A stretch of 64,000 bases of DNA from Cesiribacteraceae bacterium YIM B00369 (GCA_017948555.1 JAFMYY010000002.1:186001-250000), one strand, 5' to 3'; positions 42,118 through 50,708 are shown, numbered from the stretch's first letter. The notes: generated by a model not told the origin, from the sequence alone. Numbers and translations: made by a program.

Positions 42118-42913
42118 CCAACAAACCAAAATAGCTGCTTTGCTAATGCATCATCCGGAAGCACTGGATACCATAATTTCTCTGAACCCAAAGTTTGAGA
42201 AGCTGCGGAATCCATTGCTCCGGAAACTGATGGCCGGAAGAGTAAGCATTGGCATGGCCGCAAAAATAGGAGGCTGCACCGAAAGGGACTTCTTTGGTGC
42301 ATTAAAACCGCTAGGCTTTGAAACAGCGCCTGAAGGAGTAAAGAAAAACAGTACTGCCGGCAGGAAACCCGCTTTCCTTCAGTCCCTGCAGGCGGAAAAA
42401 ATTGTTTTACTGGATGTAAGGCCTGTTCTGGAGAACGGCAAAGACCCGCTGAAGGAAATTCTTTCTAAAGTAAAAGAACTTCAGCCGGGAGAGGCACTGA
42501 AAATTATCAATACCTTCGAGCCAACGCCCCTTATTGCAATGCTTCAAAAGAAAGGTTTTGCGGCCTTTACAGAAGCAGTCAGTCCGCAGCAAATTGAAAC
42601 CTGGTTTTTCAGGGAATCTGCTGAAGCCTTTAATGAAATACCGGAAGAGAGCCAGACAAGCAGTGACTGGAGCGGAATTATGCAGCGGTTCGCCGGTAAT
42701 TTTCAGCAAATTGATGTGCGGGAGCTTGAAATGCCTCAGCCTATGATTAAAATTCTGGAGAGGCTCGATGACCTTCCTGAAGGTAAAGCGCTTTTTGTAA
42801 TACATAAGCGCCTGCCGGTTTACCTGCTGCCGGAGCTGGCTCAGCGCCAATTCGCTTACCGGAGCAGGGAGCTTTCAGAGGACGAAGTACACCTGATTAT
42901 TTTCAGAGACTGA
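42107..42913 (+). CDS. DUF1858-DUF2249-DUF2249 protein
   Basis: 268 residues. The N-terminal 65 residues match DUF1858 (TKIAALLMHHPEALDTI, LMAGRVSIGMAAKIGG). Two DUF2249 units follow, at about 98-165 (VLLDVRPVLENGKDPL, NTFEPTPLIAMLQKKG) and about 205-268 (IDVRELEMPQPM, VIHKRLPVYLLPEL). The same DUF2249 module is fused to both RIC proteins of the window. It overlaps the hemerythrin gene by 11 bases. Function unknown, linked by context to NO or N-oxide metabolism. Confidence 0.85.
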   Translation: MLVNQQTKIAALLMHHPEALDTIISLNPKFEKLRNPLLRKLMAGRVSIGMAAKIGGCTERDFFGALKPLGFETAPEGVKKNSTAGRKPAFLQSLQAEKIVLLDVRPVLENGKDPLKEILSKVKELQPGEALKIINTFEPTPLIAMLQKKGFAAFTEAVSPQQIETWFFRESAEAFNEIPEESQTSSDWSGIMQRFAGNFQQIDVRELEMPQPMIKILERLDDLPEGKALFVIHKRLPVYLLPELAQRQFAYRSRELSEDEVHLIIFRD

Positions 42914-43006
42914 AGTCTGTAATGCTTCCGCCGCAGTAAAACTTTATTTCAGCCTTTCCTTTCCGGATAACTAATAATTCTTCTTACTACCTTCAATATT
43001 TCAGCT

Positions 43007-44293
43007 ATGATCATTTCAGGAAACTCCCCTTTACAGAAAACCACCTCCTGGAAAGTAGTGCTGCCCTTTTATATGTATGCGGCGGTGGCTTTCCTGTTTT
43101 CCTGTCTTCTGTTGTTGCTGTCCGGCGATTCTTTTCAGCTGCACTATTTTAATCCCGGTACGCTGGCTGTAACACACCTTATGGCGCTGGGGTGGGGAAC
43201 GATGATTATTCTGGGGGCCAGCCATCAGCTGGTTCCGGTGCTTATTGAAGGGAAGTTGTATAGCAATACGCTTGCATGGCTTTCCTTTATTTTTGCTGCT
43301 GTTGGTATTCCGCTGCTGGTTTATGGTTTTTACATTTTCGATATGGGCTGGCCGGCACAGGCGGGAGCTATAGCAATAAATCTTGGAATAATATCGTACA
43401 TGGCTAACCTTGCCATAAGTATGGCAAGGAGCACGAAAAAGGGTGTGTACTCCGCCTTTATTCTTACTGCCATTATCTGGCTCCTGCTAACCACCTTGGC
43501 AGGGATGCTGCTGGTTTTTAATTTTACACATGCCATTTTAAGCAGCAATTCCCTTACATACCTGCCGCTGCATGCCCATATGGGAATAGCAGGCTGGTTT
43601 TTATTACTTGTGATCGGGGTGGGAGCCAGACTTATTCCCATGTTCCTGATCTCAAAATACACTAACGAAAAGATACTCTGGACCATATTTGGCAGCATTA
43701 ACCTGGGCTTGTTACTGTTCATTGTTTCAGCCTTATGCGTTCATCATCATATTCCTTCTATAATTCCTGCTCTGTTAATAGCTGCCGGCATCTTTTTATT
43801 TGGCTGGTATTGCAGGATGGCATACAGGGAAAGAATAAGAAGGCAGGTAGATGATCCAATGAAGATTTCGCTGCTTTCGGTAGCCATGATTGCCCTGCCG
43901 CTGTTTTTTGTAGTTGCCCTCATTGCCTTAGTGTCTGTTTCGGGCAGCAGTAATGAACTGGTACTGCTTTATGGTTTCTGTATTTTCTTCGGCTGGATAA
44001 CTGCCATTATTCTTGGCATGACCTTTAAAACCCTGCCTTTTATTGTCTGGAATAAGGTGTACCACCTGCGTTCAGGCAAAGGCAAAACGCCTGACCCTAA
44101 AGACCTTTTCAGCGGTACGCAATTTAAATGGATGGCAGTAAGCTACCTTGCCGGTTTTATTGTGTTTGCACTGGGCTTGTTCCTGCAACAAATCCTGATC
44201 CTGAAAGCAGGGGCAGGGCTGCTGGTGGTGGCCGCTTTCCTTTATAATCTTAATATTTATAAAACAATCCGGCATAAAGCTGTAAGCATATGA
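43007..44293 (+). CDS. NnrS/COX1-like polytopic membrane protein
   Basis: 428 residues with about 12 membrane helices. Conserved helix-borne histidines: VTHLMALGWG, GASHQLVPVL, NFTHAIL, LPLHAHMGIAGWF and CVHHHIPS. The spacing resembles haem-copper oxidase subunit I-like and NnrS proteins, the latter being haem- and copper-containing membrane proteins linked to NO tolerance. It lacks the length and full His set of a qNOR, and no NorC partner is near. Its place in an operon of NO-responsive genes supports a role in NO handling. Part of the ric operon (93-base gap). Confidence 0.65.
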   Translation: MIISGNSPLQKTTSWKVVLPFYMYAAVAFLFSCLLLLLSGDSFQLHYFNPGTLAVTHLMALGWGTMIILGASHQLVPVLIEGKLYSNTLAWLSFIFAAVGIPLLVYGFYIFDMGWPAQAGAIAINLGIISYMANLAISMARSTKKGVYSAFILTAIIWLLLTTLAGMLLVFNFTHAILSSNSLTYLPLHAHMGIAGWFLLLVIGVGARLIPMFLISKYTNEKILWTIFGSINLGLLLFIVSALCVHHHIPSIIPALLIAAGIFLFGWYCRMAYRERIRRQVDDPMKISLLSVAMIALPLFFVVALIALVSVSGSSNELVLLYGFCIFFGWITAIILGMTFKTLPFIVWNKVYHLRSGKGKTPDPKDLFSGTQFKWMAVSYLAGFIVFALGLFLQQILILKAGAGLLVVAAFLYNLNIYKTIRHKAVSI

Positions 44294-44610
44294 AAATTTC
44301 AACAAATAATCCTGAGCAGTGTGCTGTTGCCACGGAGGCACTTAAGCAAGTTATTGACCCGGAAATAGGCCTTAATATTATAGACCTTGGGCTGGTTTAC
44401 CGGATAGATTTTCCCGAAGAAAATAAAATTGAGGCCGATATGACCCTTACCACGCAATTTTGCCCGATGGGGGAAGCAATTACAGGAAGTGCAAATGAAA
44501 TGTTGCAGGAAACCTTTAAAGATTATAAAATCGAATTAAATTTAGTTTTTGAACCACGGTGGGGGCACCACCTGATCACGGAAGAGGGCCAAATTTACTT
44601 AAACAGTTAA
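44290..44610 (+). CDS. MIP18/DUF59 iron-sulfur assembly protein
   Basis: 106 residues. MIP18 family motifs: IDPEIGLNIIDLGLVYRI and the reactive Cys in TTQFCPMGEAI. Relatives (SufT, PaaD) help mature iron-sulfur proteins. An ATGA overlap with the membrane protein gene couples their translation. It may help rebuild Fe-S clusters under NO stress. Confidence 0.9.
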   Translation: MKISTNNPEQCAVATEALKQVIDPEIGLNIIDLGLVYRIDFPEENKIEADMTLTTQFCPMGEAITGSANEMLQETFKDYKIELNLVFEPRWGHHLITEEGQIYLNS

Positions 44611-44612
44611 TT

Positions 44613-45044
44613 ATGCTGAGCTATACCTGCAAAACGGCTATAAAAGCTGTTATTTACCTTGCTTCCGGCACGGAAACAGGCGACAAAAAATCGATAAAGG
44701 ACATTGCGGAACATATTGATGCAAGCGGCCATACAGTGAGTAAGATGTTACAGACTCTTGTAAAAAGAGGTGTAATTAACAGCACAAAGGGCCCTTCCGG
44801 TGGCTTTTACATAAGCGAAGAACAGAAGCTGATGCCCATTATTCATATTGTAGAGGCAATAGATGGCATGTCGCTCTTTAAGGAATGCGGACTTGGCCTC
44901 AGTAAATGTTCAGAAACACACCCTTGCCCCATTCACGACCAGTATAAAAAGCCAAGGGAATTACTCGAAAAGCTGTTTAAAGATAACAGCGTAACGGACC
45001 TTTGCCAGCCCGTAAACAGTGGCATGGCCTATTTATTAGGATAA
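44613..45044 (+). CDS. Rrf2-family Fe-S regulator (NsrR/IscR-like)
   Basis: 143 residues from the ATG at 44613, two bases after the previous gene; an upstream in-frame start at 44559 would add 18 residues lying inside the MIP18 gene and is not favoured. Winged helix MLSYTCKTAIKAVIYLA, ASGHTVSKMLQTLVKRGV, GPSGGFYI. Three cysteines spaced C-x6-C-x5-C (ECGLGLSKCSETHPC) match the cluster ligands of Rrf2 sensors. It probably senses NO or Fe-S status and controls the ric operon. Confidence 0.9.
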   Translation: MLSYTCKTAIKAVIYLASGTETGDKKSIKDIAEHIDASGHTVSKMLQTLVKRGVINSTKGPSGGFYISEEQKLMPIIHIVEAIDGMSLFKECGLGLSKCSETHPCPIHDQYKKPRELLEKLFKDNSVTDLCQPVNSGMAYLLG

Positions 45045-45074
45045 ATTCAGGATAATTAGTATTAACTGATTCCT

Positions 45075-45443
45075 ATGGAAAAGCAGCAGAACAAGAAAAC
45101 TATTGTATTTGCCTGCGCAGGCTGCTCACATGCCGGCGGGGTGGCCTACAATCTGGCTCTGGCGCTTGATAAAAAAGGAATGGCCGAAATGTCCTGCCTT
45201 GCAGGAGTGGCGGCAGAAAAGCCCTCTTTTTTAAGGAAGATAAAAAACAGGCAGATCATGACCATTGATGGCTGCCCGATAGAGTGTTCTAAAGGAATAT
45301 TCGACAAGCTGAAGATTCCTGTCCATCACCATATCCGGCTAAAGGATTTCGGGGTAAAAAAAGAACATCCGGATAAGGATGATAGGGATATGGACGCTAT
45401 GATTGAAAAGATTTTCGTAAAGGAGGATTTACCCCCGGATTAA
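45075..45443 (+). CDS. DGC-domain putative zinc-binding protein
   Basis: 122 residues. Metal-site cysteines in FACAGCSHAGG and the name-giving DGCPIECSKG. The DGC family has four conserved cysteines thought to bind zinc; no clear function. Last gene of the NO-stress operon, 30 bases after the Rrf2 gene. Confidence 0.85.
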   Translation: MEKQQNKKTIVFACAGCSHAGGVAYNLALALDKKGMAEMSCLAGVAAEKPSFLRKIKNRQIMTIDGCPIECSKGIFDKLKIPVHHHIRLKDFGVKKEHPDKDDRDMDAMIEKIFVKEDLPPD

Positions 45444-45526
45444 AAGGAGAGGGAGGGCCTGCCTGAGGAAAAATAAAGCACAGGTAAAAAACTCAGAGGT
45501 TAAGCTTAAATTAACGCTGGTTAGCA

Positions 45527-45922
45527 CTAAGTTTTAGGTCGGCTCTCATAAATCCTCAGAAACATGTGGGTGGACATATTGCGGGCACGGTTCTTCGCCA
45601 TTTCAGCATTTTTACCACTGAAATGTTCATCAATGGTTGAGAACCAGAGGTGAAGCCACCTGCCAAAATGTTCCATATTAATGCTGTTATCTACCTGCCT
45701 GTCTGCTTCCCTGTGGGCATGAACAGGGTTTCCGCTATAGCTTCCGCTCAGGAGCAAACTGCTTTCCCAGAAGTCGGTGAGCCGCTCCAGGTGGGCAGGC
45801 CAGTTTTCCACAATAGAATTAAATATCGGGCCAAGCATTTCGTCATCACGTACTTTTCCGTAAAAGGTGTTAATGAGAAAATGAATGTCATCTCTGCTAT
45901 TGAGTTCTCTCTTCATAACCAA
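45527..45922 (-). CDS. group III truncated haemoglobin
   Basis: 131 residues (an alternative ATG two codons in is equally good). Truncated globin with FYGKVRDDEMLGPIFN, the FWESSLLLSG stretch, proximal His in PVHAHRE, and HFGRWLHLWF. Family members bind O2 and NO, some act as NO dioxygenases. Convergent with the NO-stress operon and followed upstream by a ferredoxin that could serve as reductant. Confidence 0.88.
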   Translation of the reverse strand: MVMKRELNSRDDIHFLINTFYGKVRDDEMLGPIFNSIVENWPAHLERLTDFWESSLLLSGSYSGNPVHAHREADRQVDNSINMEHFGRWLHLWFSTIDEHFSGKNAEMAKNRARNMSTHMFLRIYESRPKT

Positions 45923-45975
45923 AAGTTGTTTAAAATATGGCTGGCTTAATGAGTTTAGTAACGATCTTTTTGCCT

Positions 45976-46299
45976 TTAGAAATCCTTCAGGATCCGGAAT
46001 TTCATTCCGTCAATTGATTTGTCTATGGAAATCTGGCAGGCGAGTCTGCTGGCAGAGGTTCTGTTGGGTAAGCCATCCAGCGTTTGTTCTTCAAATGGCT
46101 CCATTTCATCACCGGGCCTGCCACTTAAAACTTCAATGTGGCATGTTCCGCACATAGCCCTTCCTTTACAGTCGCCCCACTCCTCATACAACTCATTCAG
46201 CACCAGTTCCATTAAATTTCTGTATTCCATTGGTTTAAACCCGAGCCTTTTTTCTTCCCCGGATTCGTCAATTACATAAAGCTTATAGGTTTCATTCAT
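45976..46299 (-). CDS. 2Fe-2S ferredoxin
   Basis: 107 residues. Adrenodoxin-like cluster ligands: the C-x5-C-x2-C run in DCKGRAMCGTCH and the fourth Cys in RLACQISI. Ending in a C-terminal strand. It could supply electrons to the truncated haemoglobin encoded 53 bases downstream, or to haem A synthesis. Confidence 0.9.
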   Translation of the reverse strand: MNETYKLYVIDESGEEKRLGFKPMEYRNLMELVLNELYEEWGDCKGRAMCGTCHIEVLSGRPGDEMEPFEEQTLDGLPNRTSASRLACQISIDKSIDGMKFRILKDF

Positions 46300-46380
46300 G
46301 GTTTTTTAGCTAAAGAGAAGAGGTTCAGTTGTTTCCTGTACTTTATATATAAAATATCCAGTGGGCTTTTAATTTCCAAA

Positions 46381-47469
46381 TCATGCAGGTTGGGAAATTC
46401 CACCTGCTGATTTTTTTTCGCGTAAAGGATTAGTATTTCCCGGAGCACTTGCCGCCGGGCTGTGCTTTAAGTAAAACAAGGTTGTTACTGTGAGGCAGAA
46501 CAAAAGTACGGCTATTAACTGGTGGAGCACCCCCAGCGCTAAGGGAATACTGAAAACCAGTGTGGCTATTCCTGCCAGTATCTGCAAAAAGCAGACTGCC
46601 AGAAGAAGATTAGCGTAAAAAAGTGCTTTAGCTGGATAAAGAGCTGAACGTGTTTTAATGCATAATACAAAAATCGCACCTGCCACAATCCATGCAAACC
46701 AGCGGTGGATAAACTGAATGAAAACACCATTTTCAAAAAGACTTACAGGGTAGTCGAATGTTCCTGCCGGCAGGAGGGCATTATTCATTAAGGGGTAGGT
46801 ATTATAGGAGTATCCTGCCTTAAGTCCGGCCACAAAAGCCCCCAGAACAATCTGTACAAAAAGAAGCAATAAGCACAGAATGGGTAAGGTGAGTTTAGAT
46901 TTGTGCAGAGGAATATTGCTGGTTTTTTCTTTATTACTCAGCCGGAGGATAAGCCACAGAATGGAGCCAATTAATAGAAGTGCAAGGCTCAGGTGCATGG
47001 CGAGGCGGTAATGGCTTACATGGGGGTTGTCCTGCAGCCCGCTTTTCACCATTATCCAACCCATTACTCCCTGGGCCATGCCTAAGAACAGGATGATGGT
47101 AAGTTCCCTGATGAGGTCCCCGGATAGCTTTCTTCTGATTAGGAAGTATAAAAACGGAATAATGAAAATAAGGCCGGTTAGCCTTCCGATGAGCCTGTGG
47201 GTGTATTCCCACCAGAATATCTTCTTAAATCCCGGCAGGGTCATCCGGTAATTTAATTTCTGATATTCAGGAAACTGCTTGTACTCCTCAAAGGCTTCGT
47301 TCCACTGTTCTTCCCCAAGGGGAGGAATGGTACCGGATATAACCTTCCAGCTAACCATAGATAGGCCTGATCCTGTAAGGCGCGTGATTCCGCCGATCAT
47401 GACCATTAAGGTAACCAGGAAAATTCCCGACCAGAGCCAATAAATAATAATTTTATTATTCCCTTTCAC
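46381..47469 (-). CDS. ctaA: haem A synthase (COX15/CtaA)
   Basis: 362 residues with eight membrane helices. Conserved: IGGITRLTGSGLSMVSWKVI, EYTHRLIGRLTGLIF (His ligand), HLSLALLLIG, FIHRWFAWIVAGAIF and LGVLHQLIAVLLF. Converts haem O to haem A for cytochrome aa3 oxidases, so the organism also respires oxygen. The ferredoxin gene follows it. Confidence 0.93.
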   Translation of the reverse strand: MKGNNKIIIYWLWSGIFLVTLMVMIGGITRLTGSGLSMVSWKVISGTIPPLGEEQWNEAFEEYKQFPEYQKLNYRMTLPGFKKIFWWEYTHRLIGRLTGLIFIIPFLYFLIRRKLSGDLIRELTIILFLGMAQGVMGWIMVKSGLQDNPHVSHYRLAMHLSLALLLIGSILWLILRLSNKEKTSNIPLHKSKLTLPILCLLLLFVQIVLGAFVAGLKAGYSYNTYPLMNNALLPAGTFDYPVSLFENGVFIQFIHRWFAWIVAGAIFVLCIKTRSALYPAKALFYANLLLAVCFLQILAGIATLVFSIPLALGVLHQLIAVLLFCLTVTTLFYLKHSPAASAPGNTNPLREKKSAGGISQPA

Positions 47470-47521
47470 AATAACCGAATTTTATCCGCTGCGAATATCA
47501 GCAGTATATCTTTTTAAAACT

Positions 47522-47564
47522 ATGACTTTAGTCATGTCCTGCTGAACCATCGGGATTGCCTTTA
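47522..47564 (+). promoter_or_regulatory. FNR/NnrR-like dyad upstream of cytochrome c gene
   Basis: ATGAC-TTTA-GTCAT (47522-47535) is a perfect 5-4-5 dyad of the same form as in the nap promoter. A weaker -7 candidate (TGCCTTTA, 47557-47564) lies 28.5 bases from its centre, one base off the spacing in the nap, nirK, RIC and nos promoters. It lies in the spacer between divergent ctaA and the cytochrome gene. Confidence 0.5.
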
Positions 47565-47685
47565 GGTAATGACAATCTTTTGTATGGTGGAATTGAAAAT
47601 TCCTCTGCTTATGACTGGCCTCATAATTATTCCGCCAAAGAAGCTCTTATTTAGCCTGAAAGGAAAAACCAAAATTTAACAGATT

Positions 47686-48213
47686 ATGAAAAAAATGTTT
47701 TTGTTAATTTGTGTCTTTATATGGATAAGTATTATACATGTGCAGGCACAGGCGCTGTCAGGAAAAGAAATCTATGCCGGAAACTGTAAGGCCTGCCACT
47801 CTATTGGCGGAGGTGACATTGTAGGACCGGACCTGGCAGGAGTAACGGAAAGAAGGGATGAAGAGTGGATTAAAAATTTCGTAATTAACTCGCAAAAAAT
47901 GGTGGCAGAAGGCGATGAAACTGCAGTGGCCCTTTTTAATAAGTACAATAAGCTGCCAATGCCCTCTCACAAATTCAGCGGGGAGGAACTGGACGGTCTT
48001 ATAGGCTACCTTGAAGAAGCAGGTAAGGAAGTGGCCTCCGCCGTGGAAAAAGAAAAAACAGTTACTGAGGAAAAGCCGGAAAAGGCTGAGTTAACAGCTT
48101 CAGTTGCTGCCGGAATGAGCTGGCATATTAAAGCTTTACTGGCCCTGATGGGAGTGGTATCAGTTATTTTAATTGTTACCTCGGGCTATTTGTACCGGGT
48201 GCTTAAGAGCTGA
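47686..48213 (+). CDS. membrane-anchored cytochrome c
   Basis: 175 residues. Signal peptide 1-24, one haem site (NCKACHSIGG) with methionine ligand probably in KLPMPSHKF, a Glu/Lys-rich linker, then a C-terminal membrane helix (about 148-170). Resembles class I monohaem cytochromes that shuttle electrons to oxidases or NosZ. A denitrification-type dyad lies upstream, so it may donate to NirK or NosZ. Followed by a hairpin terminator. Confidence 0.88.
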   Translation: MKKMFLLICVFIWISIIHVQAQALSGKEIYAGNCKACHSIGGGDIVGPDLAGVTERRDEEWIKNFVINSQKMVAEGDETAVALFNKYNKLPMPSHKFSGEELDGLIGYLEEAGKEVASAVEKEKTVTEEKPEKAELTASVAAGMSWHIKALLALMGVVSVILIVTSGYLYRVLKS

Positions 48214-48246
48214 AAATTCCCTTTGGTTTATTTACTAGACCCGGCA

Positions 48247-48290
48247 AACGCCCGAAGTTTCGCAGGAACCTTTGGGCGTTATTATTTCAT
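48247..48290 (+). terminator. rho-independent terminator
   Basis: Stem 48247-48257 with 48270-48280 (includes G-U pairs) followed by a T-rich stretch, 34 bases after the cytochrome gene. Confidence 0.65.
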
Positions 48291-48418
48291 ACCCTGTTAT
48301 ATCTTTTCAGGACAAGTCATAAATATTTATGGCTGTTTTCCCGCCTTCCTGAAGGAAAAATATCAGCTAATTCTTATATTTCACAAATTCCGCTCATTTA
48401 AAAAAAGCTTAAAAAAAT

Positions 48419-49048
48419 ATGTCAGGCCCGGATAAGAACAGCAGGTTTCCATTAGAACATTACGACCGGCTTTGTTTTCTTAAAAACATTATCAAGAACC
48501 CAAACATAATTGTGGGGGATTATACCTACTATGATGATTTTGAGGATGTGAATAATTTTGAGAAGAATGTAAAATACCATTTTGACTTTGTCGGTGACAA
48601 ATTGATTATTGGTAAATTTTGTATGATAGCATCTGATGTAACTTTTATAATGAACGGTGCTAATCATTTAACGGAAGCAGTGACCTCATACCCATTTGCT
48701 ATTTTTGGAAACGGTTGGCAAGAGGCAATGGATGGAAAGGTTTATCCAGCCAAAGGAGATACCGTAATAGGAAATGATGTCTGGATTGGCTACAGAGCTA
48801 CGATAATGGCTGGAGTCAAAGTTGGTGACGGGGCAATTATAGGGGCAAATTCAGTAGTAACGAAGGATGTGGAGCCATACAGCATTGTGGGTGGAAATCC
48901 TGCAAGAGAAATTAAGAAACGATTCTCAGACGACCAGATAAAAGAACTTCTGGAAATAAAATGGTGGGACTGGGAAGTTGAGCGGATAACAAAAAATGTT
49001 CAGCATCTGACAGGCAAAAATATCGGAATTTTAAGAGGGAATATATAA
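48419..49048 (+). CDS. CatB/Vat-type xenobiotic acetyltransferase
   Basis: 209 residues of left-handed beta-helix acyltransferase. Typical signs: IVGDYTYYDDF, IGKFCMIASDVTFIMNGANH, the YPF segment, VIGNDVWIGYRATIMAGVKVGDGAIIGANSVV in hexapeptide repeats, and PYSIVGGNPAREIKKRF. Homologues inactivate chloramphenicol or streptogramins. Base composition is A/T richer than neighbours, suggesting transfer. Actual drug substrate unproven. Confidence 0.88.
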   Translation: MSGPDKNSRFPLEHYDRLCFLKNIIKNPNIIVGDYTYYDDFEDVNNFEKNVKYHFDFVGDKLIIGKFCMIASDVTFIMNGANHLTEAVTSYPFAIFGNGWQEAMDGKVYPAKGDTVIGNDVWIGYRATIMAGVKVGDGAIIGANSVVTKDVEPYSIVGGNPAREIKKRFSDDQIKELLEIKWWDWEVERITKNVQHLTGKNIGILRGNI

Positions 49049-49225
49049 ACCCACCTCTAATCGTGGAAACGGTTATGGAGCAGGGGGGCATACCCGTACC
49101 TGTATTGGAAAAAGATGCAATTTAGCAGTCAGAGAAAGATGAATAATCTCACACAAAGAGCTTCAATTAAAATTGAAAGTAAAGAAAGAATATCCTTGTA
49201 CAGACTATTTTTCACATAATATAAT

Positions 49226-49804
49226 ATGATACATTTGCTTGAAAAAGTGTACCGGCATCCTGATTTTACTAAGCCGGATCTGGAAATATTATTCTCAAGG
49301 CATACAAAAATTTCTTTCAAAAAAAATGAGTTAATCCTGAGAAAAGGTCAGACTGCCAATGCTTATTATATCATCGAAGATGGACTCATCCGCAGTTTTG
49401 TCCATGATTATCAGGGCAATGAAATTACCACGGGTTTCAACGGAAAGGGAGAAATAGCCATTGAAGTTGCTTCACTTTTTCAAAGAATACCCACCATGGA
49501 AAACATGCAGGCGCTATCGGATTGTGTAGTCTGGGAAATGAATTTCCCTGCCTTCCAGGAACTGTTTCATTCTATTCCACCTCTTAGCGAATGGGGAAGA
49601 GCCTGGATGGCATACCAGCTTTACCTCACCAAAAAGCGGACCACCGACATGATTACCGAATCGGCGGCAGAAAGGTATAAAAACCTGATGGTTGAAAAAC
49701 CGCAGATTGTCCGCGAGGCTCCGCTGAAATACATAGCCTCTTTTCTGGGAATTACCGATACATCTCTGAGCCGCATTCGAAAAGAAATAATCAGTCAGTG
49801 TTAA
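49226..49804 (+). CDS. Crp/Fnr-family transcriptional regulator
   Basis: 192 residues. N-terminal cyclic-nucleotide-like beta barrel (LILRKGQTANAYYIIEDGLI) and a C-terminal helix-turn-helix (LKYIASFLGITDTSLSRIRKEI). It lacks N-terminal Fe-S cysteines, so it is not a classic FNR. This short form is common in Bacteroidota. Dyads of FNR/DNR type occur at four denitrification promoters here, so this is a candidate, though unproven, regulator; its TDTSLSRIRKE recognition helix differs from FNR. Confidence 0.88.
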   Translation: MIHLLEKVYRHPDFTKPDLEILFSRHTKISFKKNELILRKGQTANAYYIIEDGLIRSFVHDYQGNEITTGFNGKGEIAIEVASLFQRIPTMENMQALSDCVVWEMNFPAFQELFHSIPPLSEWGRAWMAYQLYLTKKRTTDMITESAAERYKNLMVEKPQIVREAPLKYIASFLGITDTSLSRIRKEIISQC

Positions 49805-49939
49805 AACTTGTCATACGACAAGTTTTTCTTCCTGACTACTTTTTACCTTTGTTATGAGCATGAAATAATCACAGGAAATTATTCATTCAGCTCCCTTTTT
49901 TTACTGCATCTTAACCCTTAACCCTTTAAAATTTTTGCT

Positions 49940-50383
49940 ATGGCCAGTTTACACGCTTACCTCAACTTCAATGGCAACTGCGAAGAAGCTTTCAAATTTT
50001 ACCAGACTGTTTTTGATACCAGGCTGTTGGCAGTTTACCGCTTTGGGGAAATGCCGGCAAATGACGCTATGCCTCCGGTTTCCGACGAGGACAAACAGAA
50101 AATAATGCATACCGCCCTGAAAATAAATGATAATACCTTGTTGATGGGTTCTGATTGTATTGAAGCCTTTGGACAAAAAGCCACCTATGGTACTGGTACC
50201 GCATTAATGCTGGATGTTCAGTCGATTGATGAGGCAGAAAAACTCTACAACAGCTTATCGCAAGGGGGTGAAATTGAAATGCCTCTGGCTGAGCAGGACT
50301 GGGCAGAACGGTATGCTGCGTTCCGGGATAAATTTGGCATCGGCTGGATGATCAACTATGAAGGTAACAAAAAAATGTATTAG
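49940..50383 (+). CDS. VOC-family (PhnB-like) protein
   Basis: 147 residues of glyoxalase/bleomycin-resistance fold: ASLHAYLNFNGNCEEAFKFYQ at the N-terminus, LLMGSDCIEAFG in the middle, DKFGIGWMINYE at the end, as in the PhnB/3-demethylubiquinone methyltransferase-like subgroup. Function uncertain. Preceded by the Crp regulator. Confidence 0.88.
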   Translation: MASLHAYLNFNGNCEEAFKFYQTVFDTRLLAVYRFGEMPANDAMPPVSDEDKQKIMHTALKINDNTLLMGSDCIEAFGQKATYGTGTALMLDVQSIDEAEKLYNSLSQGGEIEMPLAEQDWAERYAAFRDKFGIGWMINYEGNKKMY

Positions 50384-50708
50384 AATTCGACAAAAACACA
50401 GAAATTGCCGGGTAAAACACACTGCAATAACTGGCAGTGCTATAAAGGAAAGGATAGGGCTTATTATGGCTTTATCCTTTCTTCGTATTTTATCCGGAAG
50501 GCTTTGTAGCCTTGCCTGAAAATGAAGCCTTACCATTTTCAGGGCATGTCTGAATCGGACAAAATCCTGAATGGGATTCTGCTAAGTTCCGGAATGTTAC
50601 CGTTTCGAAAAATAATCAGATCTCTGATGCCATTAAACAGGTAAATTTCCTTTGCAGGAAAGCTGCAGGATAATTCTGCAAATCACTCCCCCGCATGCTA
50701 CGGTAGTG
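50384..50708. other. intergenic with hairpin terminator
   Basis: About 325 bases without a gene between convergent VOC and hemolysin III genes. Hairpin at 50448-50481 (13-bp stem including two G-U pairs, 8-base loop) followed by a short T-rich stretch, likely a terminator for the VOC gene. Confidence 0.5.
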
